From an uncultured Coriobacteriaceae bacterium (lineage in GTDB: Bacteria; Actinomycetota; Coriobacteriia; Coriobacteriales; Atopobiaceae): 64,000 bases of DNA. The stretch spans positions 53,739-117,738 of the forward strand of contig CADAAU010000009.1 in assembly GCA_902786015.1 (NCBI GenBank). Direction: 5' to 3'. Numbering within the stretch: position 1 is the stretch's first letter; each line of letters begins with the position of its first letter. Under the pieces are notes generated by a model that ran no database searches, had not been told where the DNA came from, and saw only the letters and a program-made list of their open reading frames with translations. The translations under genes were made by a program, and so were the position numbers. Shown here piece after piece: positions 36,142 to 44,241 of the stretch.

Positions 36142-37154
36142 GCGACAAGAATTCTGGCCATGTGACGTTGGCTATGGGGGCCGGTGGCAAGCAGACGGCG
36201 GAGCTTATCGAGCGTGTGTTTGCGCGTCGGTTTGATAGTCCGCTGCTGACGGCCGATGATGCGGCAGTGCTCGATCCCCCGCACGGAAAGATGGCTATGT
36301 CTACCGATGGGTTCATCGTTTCCCCGGCATTCTTTGCCGGGGGCAATGTGGGCAAGCTTTCGATTTGTGGCACGGTGAATGATCTTGCATGCATGGGTGC
36401 CCGTCCGCTGTACCTTACCTGTGGGTTTGTGATTGAGGAGGGGTATCCTCTCCAGAAGCTCGAGCAGATTGCCGATTCGATGGCTACGACGGCGGCTGAG
36501 GTGGGAGTGACGCTGGTGGCGGGCGACACCAAGGTCGCAGGGCGCGGCCAGGTGGACGGGGTGTTTATCACCACAACCGGTGTTGGCGAAGTCGTGGAAG
36601 GTGTCTCTCCTGCGGGGGCAAAGGCGGCGCCAGGGGATGCGATTATCGTAACGGGGGATATCGGTCGGCACGGATGTACGATTTTGCTGGAACGCGATGA
36701 CTTTGGCATCGAGGCTGACGTGACGTCGGATTGCGCACCGCTCTGGGCAAGTGTGAAGGCTATGCTCGACGTGACTCACGACATCCATGTGATTCGCGAT
36801 GCCACGCGCGGTGGCGTGGGAACGGTGTTGTACGAGATCGCCGGGCAAAGCAACGTGGGTGTGCGACTCGATGCGACGGTGGTGCCGGTTGATCCTGCTG
36901 TTGGGGGCGTGTGCCGCATGCTCGGATTGGAGCCACTCTATTTGGCGTGTGAGGGCCGACTGGTGGTCATTGCTCCGCGTGATGTTGCTCCAGCACTTGT
37001 AGAGGCGTTACAAGCGTGCCCGTATTCGGTAGGTGCTGCCATCATCGGAGAGGTTGTCGACGAACGCCCTGGTTGGGTGGTTCTGAATACCGAGATTGGT
37101 ACGCAAACACTCCTGCCACAGCCGACGGGCGAGCTGTTGCCACGAATCTGCTAG
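36138..37154 (+). CDS. hypE: Hydrogenase maturation protein HypE
   Basis: A 338-residue PurM-like ATPase that dehydrates the carbamoylated C-terminal Cys to thiocyanate and gives the cyanide to HypCD. The chain ends in PRIC, so the essential terminal Cys is there. TADDAAVL, MSTDGFIVSP, GTVNDLACMGA and DATRGGVGTVL are family motifs. GTG start overlapping the hypD stop. Confidence 0.97.
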   Translation: MSDKNSGHVTLAMGAGGKQTAELIERVFARRFDSPLLTADDAAVLDPPHGKMAMSTDGFIVSPAFFAGGNVGKLSICGTVNDLACMGARPLYLTCGFVIEEGYPLQKLEQIADSMATTAAEVGVTLVAGDTKVAGRGQVDGVFITTTGVGEVVEGVSPAGAKAAPGDAIIVTGDIGRHGCTILLERDDFGIEADVTSDCAPLWASVKAMLDVTHDIHVIRDATRGGVGTVLYEIAGQSNVGVRLDATVVPVDPAVGGVCRMLGLEPLYLACEGRLVVIAPRDVAPALVEALQACPYSVGAAIIGEVVDERPGWVVLNTEIGTQTLLPQPTGELLPRIC

Positions 37155-37164
37155 CGAGGTCTGT

Positions 37165-38481
37165 ATGCTCAAGCGACTCGGTCCCTCAGTGGTGGATGCG
37201 AAAGACGCGACAACTCCTGTGCTCTTTGACTCCAAATTGGAATTCAATCCGCCCGCGCACGGTGTGTGGAACATCGTTCACGTTGGTATGTTGGTGCCGG
37301 AGGCACATCAAATATACGTCTGTGCCATAAACTGCATGCGTGGTGTGGTGCTGACTGCAGCCGAGATGGGGGAGTCCGAACGTTTTTCGTGCGTGGTGCT
37401 CAAGGAATCCGATATCGTGCGGGGGACCGTCGAGCAGGTTACTATCGAGGGCATTGCTGATGTACTGCGCAAGCTAGATGCGCGAGGTACATTGCCCCCG
37501 TGTGTCATTGTGTTCCCGGTGTGCACGCATCATTTTTTGGGCGTGAGCATGGCGCGTGTATATCGGGAGCTGCGGTCCGAGTTTCCCGGCGTGGACTTCG
37601 TCGAAGCATGGATGGATCCCATCATGAAGCGACGCCTGAGTCCGGATGTGCGGCTGCGAAAGGCGATGTACGATCCATTGGAACCCTGCGAGGCGGATGA
37701 TGCGCTCGTGGCGTTGGTGGGGAGTGACTTTGCGCTAGATACCGACTGTGATCTGCGTAGCGTGTTGGCAACCGGGGGCTATCGGCTTGTCGACGCGCAG
37801 GGATGCTCAACGTATGCCGAGTATAAGGGACTTGCTGCTGCGGGGACCTTCGTCTCGGTGTACCCCAATGCGGTGTATGGTGCGAGCAAGCTTGCAAAAC
37901 GACTGGGGCGAAGGCATCTGTATCTGCCGGCGAGTTTTGACTACGGCGAGATTGCAGATGAATGCGACGAGCTCCGTGCCATACTTCGGCTACCCACGGT
38001 TGACTATGTCAATCAGATCAGTCGATGCGAGGAGGCTCTTGCGGTCGCTCGAACGCGCATAGGCGACGCACCCATTGCTATAGACGCCTCCCTTCATCCG
38101 CGGCCTTTGGGCTTGGCGCGACTCTTGCTTGAGCATGGATTCAGGGTTGAGGAAGTGTATTTGGATGGCGTAAGCGGCGAGGAGATTGCGGCGCTCGACT
38201 GGCTGCGCGAGCATGCTCCTCACGTGCAGCTCTCGTCCATCGTTTTGCCGGAGCTACGCGTCTCGCCGCGCGAGCGCGAGGTGAAGACCTTGGCTCTGGG
38301 GCAAAAGGCGGCGTGGTTTTGTGGAACGCCGTACTTCGTCAACCTCGTGGAGGGAGGGGGGCTCTGGGGCTATGCGGGCATTCGGAGCCTCGCACAGCTC
38401 ATGTGTGAGGCTTGGACTACGCCAAAGGACACTCGCGACCTCATTCCGCGCAAAGGACTTGGCTGTGCAAGCTGCTTTTAG
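37165..38481 (+). CDS. NifD-like nitrogenase component 1 protein, D2
   Basis: A 438-residue paralogue of D1. C57 in CAINCMRG (with C53 nearby) and C120 in FPVCTHHFLG take the places of two NifD P-cluster cysteines, and KESDIVRG the motif between. GLWGYAG near the end parallels PYGYAG in D1. The chain ends in an unusual Cys tail, LGCASCF, which could bind a metal or receive a cofactor. It follows hypE by 10 bases with GAGG before the ATG, so it belongs to the same transcript. Confidence 0.8.
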   Translation: MLKRLGPSVVDAKDATTPVLFDSKLEFNPPAHGVWNIVHVGMLVPEAHQIYVCAINCMRGVVLTAAEMGESERFSCVVLKESDIVRGTVEQVTIEGIADVLRKLDARGTLPPCVIVFPVCTHHFLGVSMARVYRELRSEFPGVDFVEAWMDPIMKRRLSPDVRLRKAMYDPLEPCEADDALVALVGSDFALDTDCDLRSVLATGGYRLVDAQGCSTYAEYKGLAAAGTFVSVYPNAVYGASKLAKRLGRRHLYLPASFDYGEIADECDELRAILRLPTVDYVNQISRCEEALAVARTRIGDAPIAIDASLHPRPLGLARLLLEHGFRVEEVYLDGVSGEEIAALDWLREHAPHVQLSSIVLPELRVSPREREVKTLALGQKAAWFCGTPYFVNLVEGGGLWGYAGIRSLAQLMCEAWTTPKDTRDLIPRKGLGCASCF

Positions 38482-38776
38482 ACCTGCGCAGGCCATAATC
38501 GACAAAATCGCCAATTGCAAAACGCTTTTCCTTCCATGGGGAGGGAGGATACAGTCTGGTGGTATTCATCGCACGGATGTCTTCTCCTGCGTTACGGAGC
38601 ATGCGCATCGTATCGAGTGCCGGGATGTGCGAGAGCGTTAGGCCCATGTGTCCCTCTTCGTCCTGTGTGATTGGATTTGCCCGTATGTCATAGATACCCA
38701 TCTGGGGCATGATGATTTCTGGCGTCCGTCCATGGAGCGTAATAGAATAGTCAGCGATGTCAATGAAGGGAACGCG
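38482..38776. other. 295-base gap between D2 and K2
   Basis: The only long gap in the cluster. On the minus strand an open frame crosses it and ends at 38441; the part from about 38716 (MPQMGIYDIRANPI ... LSHIPALDTMRML ... RFAIGDFVDYG) reads like a real protein but lacks a ribosome site and a known family. A promoter for K2 could also be here. I cannot decide. Confidence 0.4.
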
Positions 38777-39871
38777 ATGAACCGGAGCCAACGAATCCTG
38801 CCCGTGTACACCGGTGACGTGTCGGGGGCGTGTTCGGCGCTCTTTGAGCTGGGCGGCATGGTGGTGATTCATGACCCATCCGGCTGCAACTCGACGTACA
38901 ACACGCACGACGAGACGCGATGGTACGACCACAACAGCATGATCTTTATTTCTGCGCTGATGGAACGCGATGCGATTTTGGGCAACGACAACAAGCTCGT
39001 GGATGACGTCGTGGATGCCGCGCTTGAGCTCAAGCCCAGGTTCATCGCTATCTGCAACTCGCCGATTCCGTTCATTTCGGGTACGGACTTTCCCGCGCTC
39101 TGCAAGATCATCGAGCGCCGTACAAACATTCCCTGTTTGTACGTGCGAACCAACGGCATGCATGACTATACGGTGGGAGCAGGACGTGCGCTGGCTGAGG
39201 TTGCGCATCGTTTCGTGCTACCAACAAAGCCGCGCGAGCAAGTGGCCAACATCTTGGGTGCCACGCCGCTCGACTTCTGCGAGCCGGGTGCCGTTGACCG
39301 ACTGAGGGCATTTGTTGGGGATGCGGGATTCGAGCTGTTGTCCTGCTGGGCGATGGGATCGACCCTCGACGAGCTCATGCGTTCAGGAGAGGCGGCGGTC
39401 AATCTGGTTGTATCGTCGGTTGGAATTCCCGTGGCGCGCCTACTCCGCGAGCGGTTTGGCACGCCATATGTGGTGGGGGTTCCCATCGACGGCTTTGCTG
39501 TGCCCCTCGCAGATGTGCTGACACGAGCGGCAAAAACAGGGGAATGCCTGCTGCCTACTCGCGATGCTCGCGTGCAGGGAGAAGCGACCTGCTATGTGGT
39601 GGGCGAGCCCGTCGCGGCGACATCGCGTGCTGCCGCGCTGGAAATTGCTGCGGGCGAGCCAGTGCGTGCGGTGTGCGCCGTCGAGTCGGCCTTTGACCTT
39701 TTGGGGCCCATCGATGTGCGCGCCGATGGCGAGGAAGAGGTCGAGCAAGCGTTGACGAACGCCTCGACGGTGTATGCAGATAAGCTCTATGCACCGGTCT
39801 GTCCTGCGTCCGCACGATTGATGCCGCTGCCCCATCTGGCGTTCTCGGGACGACAAGCCCTGGCAAGATAG
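38777..39871 (+). CDS. NifK-like nitrogenase component 1 protein, K2
   Basis: A 364-residue paralogue of K1, collinear over the first 110 residues without gaps. It keeps C19 (SGACSALFELGG) and C37 (DPSGCNST), and has C93 close to, but three residues before, the third NifK cluster site (AICNSPIPFISG). With two cysteines from D2 this gives four possible ligands for an intersubunit [4Fe-4S] cluster, as in dark-operative protochlorophyllide reductase-type enzymes. AAGGG before ATG 38777; the frame upstream is an extension. A hairpin follows the stop. Confidence 0.8.
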   Translation: MNRSQRILPVYTGDVSGACSALFELGGMVVIHDPSGCNSTYNTHDETRWYDHNSMIFISALMERDAILGNDNKLVDDVVDAALELKPRFIAICNSPIPFISGTDFPALCKIIERRTNIPCLYVRTNGMHDYTVGAGRALAEVAHRFVLPTKPREQVANILGATPLDFCEPGAVDRLRAFVGDAGFELLSCWAMGSTLDELMRSGEAAVNLVVSSVGIPVARLLRERFGTPYVVGVPIDGFAVPLADVLTRAAKTGECLLPTRDARVQGEATCYVVGEPVAATSRAAALEIAAGEPVRAVCAVESAFDLLGPIDVRADGEEEVEQALTNASTVYADKLYAPVCPASARLMPLPHLAFSGRQALAR

Positions 39872-39902
39872 CGTTGTCTCGATGTTACTGCTCACTCTTG
39901 GA

Positions 39903-39964
39903 GGCAACCGATGGGGGTGCTCCCCTTTGCCTTCAGATAAAGGGGAGCACCCCCATCGGTTGCC
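39903..39964 (+). repeat. Intergenic palindrome, family member 5 (long form), possible end of the nitrogenase-like/hyp transcript
   Basis: Perfect 26-base arms (39903-39928, 39939-39964) around GCCTTCAGAT. The arm is a variant of the family (GGCAACCGATGGGGGTGCTCC), with changes mirrored in the other arm. No T-run, though such a stable stem right after K2 probably stops or protects the mRNA. Confidence 0.85.
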
Positions 39965-40141
39965 CTGGTCGTATACCGGGCATATCAGACAGCTTGCTGC
40001 AGGTGTGAACGAGTAACTCTCGATGCGTTGATTCGGGTTGGATTCTCTAACATATGTTTATTTGGCGCCTACCTGACGCATAATAGCTATGCCGTGCTGC
40101 GATCTTGTTCGCTGCATGCAGTGATTTGAGAGGAGACTACT

Positions 40142-41017
40142 TTGAATACGCCGTTGTTTAAGAACGCGCTGCATAATGAGCCCATGAGCAAACACACTAC
40201 CTTTGGCGTAGGCGGGCCGGCCGCCGAGTTCGTCGTGCCCGAAAGCGCCGACGAGTTGGCCGAGGTGCTCGCTACCTGTCGTACGGCGGACGTCCCGTAC
40301 TTCGTCTTGGGCAAGGGTTCCGACCTGCTCGTGAGTGACGAGGGCTTTGATGGCGTTATCGTGTCGCTCGATGCGCTCGTGGGAGTGCGCCGCGAGGGCG
40401 AGAGGTTTGTGTGTGAGGCGGGGGCTTCGCTGGGCTGCGTTGCGAGGCGTGCGCTGTATGCGGGCCTGTCTGGCATGGAGTTTGCCTGTGGGATTCCCGG
40501 CAGCATCGGCGGTGCATGCTTCATGAACGCAGGGGCCTACGATGGATGCATGGCCGACGTAATCGAGTCCGTGAACGTTATCACCAAGGACGGAACGCGC
40601 GTGACGTTGGGCGTCGATGAGCTCGACCTCGGATATCGCCAGAGCAGGGTGCGCAACGAGGGACTCGTGGTAATCAGCGCGACCCTGCGACTTACGCCCG
40701 CAAATCGCGACGACATTCGCGCAAAGATGGATGACTACACGCAGCGGCGCGAGTCAAAGCAGCCGCTCGAGTACGGCAGCGCAGGATCGACGTTCAAGCG
40801 ACCGGAAGGCTACTTTGCCGGCAAGCTCATCATGGATTCGGGACTCAAAGGTTATCGCGTGGGCGGCGCTGGCGTATCCGAGAAGCACGCGGGGTTCGTG
40901 GTCAACTACGGCGACGCGACGGCAGCGGACGTCCATGCGGTCATCGAGCATGTTCAAGACGAGGTAAAGCGTCAGTTTGGCGTCCATCTGGAACCCGAGG
41001 TGCGATTCCTGGGATAA
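40142..41017 (+). CDS. murB: UDP-N-acetylenolpyruvoylglucosamine reductase
   Basis: A 291-residue FAD enzyme reducing UDP-GlcNAc-enolpyruvate to UDP-MurNAc. FAD-binding GKGSDLLVSDEG, GIPGSIGGACFMNAGAYD, the catalytic Ser in GSAGSTFKRP, and a Glu in LEPEVRFLG mark it as a type II MurB (short form). The start is TTG at 40142 with GAGGAG 7 bases ahead; the protein N-terminus is then of normal length. Confidence 0.95.
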   Translation: MNTPLFKNALHNEPMSKHTTFGVGGPAAEFVVPESADELAEVLATCRTADVPYFVLGKGSDLLVSDEGFDGVIVSLDALVGVRREGERFVCEAGASLGCVARRALYAGLSGMEFACGIPGSIGGACFMNAGAYDGCMADVIESVNVITKDGTRVTLGVDELDLGYRQSRVRNEGLVVISATLRLTPANRDDIRAKMDDYTQRRESKQPLEYGSAGSTFKRPEGYFAGKLIMDSGLKGYRVGGAGVSEKHAGFVVNYGDATAADVHAVIEHVQDEVKRQFGVHLEPEVRFLG

Positions 41018-41035
41018 GTGCTTACGCTAGAGGCT

Positions 41036-41076
41036 GCCGGGCATCTTGACTCGATCGACGAGTCGGGATGCCCGGC
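41036..41076 (+). terminator. Hairpin terminator after murB
   Basis: Arms GCCGGGCATC and complement with an inner self-complementary GACTCGATCGACGAGTC stretch, 18 bases past the murB stop. Weak T content follows. Confidence 0.6.
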
Positions 41077-41138
41077 GGCTTATGTTGCAAGCAAACGAGT
41101 ACAATGGTCTGCGCACCACGAACGAAAGGAGCCGTACC

Positions 41139-42503
41139 ATGGCTATTACTCCCGAGGAGGTCGCCGAGACGCGCGCTATGGTCTCGCAGCAAAACCTCGA
41201 TTTGCGAACCATCACCATGGGCATCTCGCTCTTTGGCTGCACCGACGAAAACATGGACCGCATGTGCGTCAAGGTATACGACCGCATCACGCATACCGCC
41301 GAGCATTTGGTGGAGGTCGCTGACGAGTTGGCTCGTGAGTACGGCATTCCCATCGCCAACAAGCGCGTTTCGGTGACGCCCATCGCCCAAATCGCGGCCG
41401 CCTGTCCCAACGAGGACCTGTCGCCCCTTGCCCATGCCATGGATCGGGCTGCTCAGGCACTCGGAATCGACTTTATGGGAGGATTTTCGGCGCTGGTGCA
41501 AAAGGGCATGGGAGCAGCCGACCGCAGGCTCATCAATTCGATTCCCGAGGCGCTCGCCACAACCGAGCGGGTGTGCTCGAGCGTCAATGTGGCAAGTGTT
41601 CGGGCGGGCATAAACATGGATGCCGTGCTGCTCATGGCCCAGACGATTCGCGAGGCGGCACTTCGCACGACGGACATCGACTGCTATGGGGCTGCCAAGC
41701 TCGTCGTGTTTGCAAACATGGTAGAAGACTCCCCGTTCATGGCCGGTGCCGTACACGGGTCGGGAGAATGCGATGCCGTCATCAACGTGGGTGTCTCGGG
41801 CCCCGGCGTGATGGCCGCCGCACTCGAACAGCTGCCCGAGTCGGCAAACCTCATGGAAGTCGCGGAGCAAATCAAAAAGACCGCCTTCAAGATCACTCGT
41901 GCCGGCGAGCTCATGAGCCGCGAGGCCGCGCGTCGTTTGGGTGCCGAGAAGGGCATCGTCGACCTGAGCCTCGCGCCGACCCCCGCCGCCGACGACTCCG
42001 TGGCCCGCATTCTGGAAATCATTGGCGTGGGGGAGTGCGGCGGACCTGGAACCACCTGTGCGCTCGCACTGCTCAACGACGCCGTCAAGAAGGGCGGCGT
42101 CATGGCTAGCTCGAGCGTGGGCGGCCTCTCGGGTGCCTTTATTCCCGTGAGCGAAGATGCCGGCATGATTCGCGCGGCCGTCGATGGCGCCCTCTCGCTC
42201 GAGAAGCTCGAGGCCATGACCTGCGTGTGCTCTGTTGGTCTCGACATGATTGCCATTCCAGGCGACACCAGCGCCGAGACCATCGCGGGCATCATTGCTG
42301 ACGAGATGGCCATTGGCGTCATCAACGGCAAGACCACGGCCGTTCGTTTGATTCCCGCCATCGGGCACGAGACGGGCGACATGTTGGAGTTCGGAGGTCT
42401 GTTTGGCTCCGCACCGGTCATGTCGGTGAACCAGCATGCCGGCACCATCTTTGCGCGTCGTGGGGGCCGATTCCCCGCTCCGCTCAACTCGCTGCGAAAC
42501 TAG
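41139..42503 (+). CDS. UPF0210 (PFL, DUF711) family protein
   Basis: A 454-residue protein of the UPF0210 family, related to the glycyl-radical-fold PFL-like superfamily but without the radical Gly loop. Family marks: [21 protein letters not shown] at the start, [43 protein letters not shown] and [12 protein letters not shown]. Function unknown; homologues often pair with a small ACT-domain protein, absent here. GAAAGGAG 9 bases before ATG 41139. Confidence 0.9.
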   Translation: MAITPEEVAETRAMVSQQNLDLRTITMGISLFGCTDENMDRMCVKVYDRITHTAEHLVEVADELAREYGIPIANKRVSVTPIAQIAAACPNEDLSPLAHAMDRAAQALGIDFMGGFSALVQKGMGAADRRLINSIPEALATTERVCSSVNVASVRAGINMDAVLLMAQTIREAALRTTDIDCYGAAKLVVFANMVEDSPFMAGAVHGSGECDAVINVGVSGPGVMAAALEQLPESANLMEVAEQIKKTAFKITRAGELMSREAARRLGAEKGIVDLSLAPTPAADDSVARILEIIGVGECGGPGTTCALALLNDAVKKGGVMASSSVGGLSGAFIPVSEDAGMIRAAVDGALSLEKLEAMTCVCSVGLDMIAIPGDTSAETIAGIIADEMAIGVINGKTTAVRLIPAIGHETGDMLEFGGLFGSAPVMSVNQHAGTIFARRGGRFPAPLNSLRN

Positions 42504-42605
42504 GCTGCGAAACTAGGGAACGTGCAGGAACTGATCGCCCGGTACTTTGTTGCATGCACGTGCTACACTGCCTGTGTCCATTATTCGAGCAAGGAGACGC
42601 ATAAC

Positions 42606-43748
42606 ATGTTTGGATTGAACAAGAAGCCCCGTACGGTAAAGATTGCTCTCATCACGGGCTATCTGGGCGCGGGCAAGACCACGCTGCTCAACCACATCTT
42701 GGGCAACGACAAGGGCATTCGCGCGGCCGTCATCGTCAACGACATCGGCGAGGTCAACGTAGATGCCGACCTCATTGGCAAGAATGGCTTCGTAAGCGAG
42801 ACCACCGAGGACCTCGTACCGCTCACCAACGGTTGCATTTGCTGCACGCTGGCCGACGACCTTGCGCGTCAGCTCACGACGATTGCCGAGTCAGGCAAGT
42901 TCGACTACATCGTCATCGAGGCCTCGGGCATTTGCGAGCCCATTCCCATCGCCTTTACCATCGACAACTTCTGCAAGCAGGAGCAGGGACGTGGCGTAAA
43001 GATCGAGCTCGACAACATCATCGCCGTGGTGGACTGCGCACGCATGTTTGACGAGTTCAGCGGTGGAGAAGACCTGCTGCAGGAAGACATCGACGAGGAA
43101 GACATCGAAGCGCTGCTCATTCAGCAGATCGAGTTCTGCACGACGCTCGTGCTCAACAAGTGCGACCTCGTGAAGCCCGAGCAGATTGCCGAGCTCAAGG
43201 CCATTGTACGCGGCTTGCAAAAGGACGCTCGCATCGTAGAGGCGACGCAGGCCGAGGTAAACATCGACGAGCTTCTGAACACGGGGCGCTTTGACTTCAA
43301 CGACGCGTACAACTCGGCCGCATGGCTCGACGCCATGGAGCATCCTGAGGAGCATGAGGACCCCGAGGTCTTGGAGTACGACATCTCGACGTTCGTGTAC
43401 AAGCGCCGCAAGCCCTTTAACCTCGCAAGCCTCGAGAAGTGCGTGCAGATGTGGCCCGATGCCGTCATCCGTACCAAGGGCTTGGTGTGGATTGCCGACG
43501 ACCCCAACATGGCTTACGTCTTTGAGCAGGCGGGCAAGCAGGTCCACATGCAGGAGAACGGCTGGTTCATTGCCACGGCGCCCGAGGACGAGTTCAAGCG
43601 CATCGTCGAGGCGAATCCCGAGGTCATGGACGACTGGGACGAGGAGTGCGGTGACCGTATGACCAAGCTCGTGTTCATCGGCCGCCACATGGACAAGGAC
43701 GCCCTCATCAAGGGGCTCGACGACTGCCTGGTACCCTGGGTACACTAG
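42606..43748 (+). CDS. CobW/COG0523 G3E-family GTPase (metallochaperone)
   Basis: A 380-residue GTPase. The P-loop is GYLGAGKTTLLN, the metal-binding CxCC is NGCICCTL, with EASGICEP (switch) and NKCDLV (base recognition). The C-terminal CobW_C domain contains RRKPFNLASLEKC and KGLVWIADDP. These proteins hand Zn, Co or another metal to target enzymes; there is no extra His-rich loop to tell which. No Zur-like site is evident upstream. AAGGAG precedes the start at a rather long 10-base distance. Confidence 0.92.
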   Translation: MFGLNKKPRTVKIALITGYLGAGKTTLLNHILGNDKGIRAAVIVNDIGEVNVDADLIGKNGFVSETTEDLVPLTNGCICCTLADDLARQLTTIAESGKFDYIVIEASGICEPIPIAFTIDNFCKQEQGRGVKIELDNIIAVVDCARMFDEFSGGEDLLQEDIDEEDIEALLIQQIEFCTTLVLNKCDLVKPEQIAELKAIVRGLQKDARIVEATQAEVNIDELLNTGRFDFNDAYNSAAWLDAMEHPEEHEDPEVLEYDISTFVYKRRKPFNLASLEKCVQMWPDAVIRTKGLVWIADDPNMAYVFEQAGKQVHMQENGWFIATAPEDEFKRIVEANPEVMDDWDEECGDRMTKLVFIGRHMDKDALIKGLDDCLVPWVH

Positions 43749-43773
43749 CAAGCATCATTTCTGCACCATGGAA

Positions 43774-43813
43774 GCGCCGCCCCTTCGTCACGTGCATGGC
43801 GAAGGGGCGGCGC
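43774..43813 (+). terminator. Strong Rho-independent terminator after the CobW-type gene
   Basis: Perfect 14-base arms GCGCCGCCCCTTCG and complement with a 12-base loop, followed by GCTTTT. It also faces the converging carrier protein gene. Confidence 0.85.
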
Positions 43814-43833
43814 GCTTTTGGTGCGGACGAGGT

Positions 43834-44076
43834 CTACTCCTCGTTGGCAAGACGCTGAATGAGCGCATGAAGCGCCACGGCGCTGTTGAAGTTGCTGGGA
43901 ATGATTTCTTTAGCAGGAATTGTGACATCGAACTCGTCATCGGCAGCGCTCACGATGGCAAGAATATCAAAGGAGTCGAGCACGCCGTCATCGATGAGTG
44001 TGGTGCAGGACTCGTAGTCCACGTCTTCCTGAATGTCCTCGAGCATCTCGATGACTTCGTCAAGCGTAATGTCCAT
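43834..44076 (-). CDS. Acyl carrier protein-like (phosphopantetheine) protein
   Basis: An 80-residue acidic carrier protein. DGVLDSFDILAIVSAADDEF holds the DS motif whose Ser takes the 4'-phosphopantetheine arm, and the PAKEIIPSNFNSAVALHALI helix 3-4 pattern is closest in feel to D-alanyl carrier proteins (DltC) or stand-alone ACPs in small-molecule clusters. No adenylation, acyltransferase or synthase gene is adjacent. The ribosome site AAGGAGAC lies right after a palindrome-family copy in the leader. Confidence 0.82.
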   Translation of the reverse strand: MDITLDEVIEMLEDIQEDVDYESCTTLIDDGVLDSFDILAIVSAADDEFDVTIPAKEIIPSNFNSAVALHALIQRLANEE

Positions 44077-44087
44077 GATGTCTCCTT

Positions 44088-44111
44088 AAGGGGAGTATCC
44101 CCATCGCTTGC
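44088..44111. repeat. Intergenic palindrome, family member 6 (partial)
   Basis: AAGGGGAGTATCCCCATCGC plus TTGC, the right half of the repeat with its GGGGATACTCCCC self-complementary core. It forms the 5' leader of the carrier protein gene, two bases ahead of its ribosome site. Confidence 0.8.
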
Positions 44112-44241
44112 TCCCAGGAGTGAACAGTGAACAGTAACCAGCCACGTACGGTTTTGCGGGCATTACCGATAACCTCGCGCGATTCTTCCCGATGAACGCT
44201 ATCATCTCAATAACTATGTGCACCGTTGCAAAGGAGCTCAC

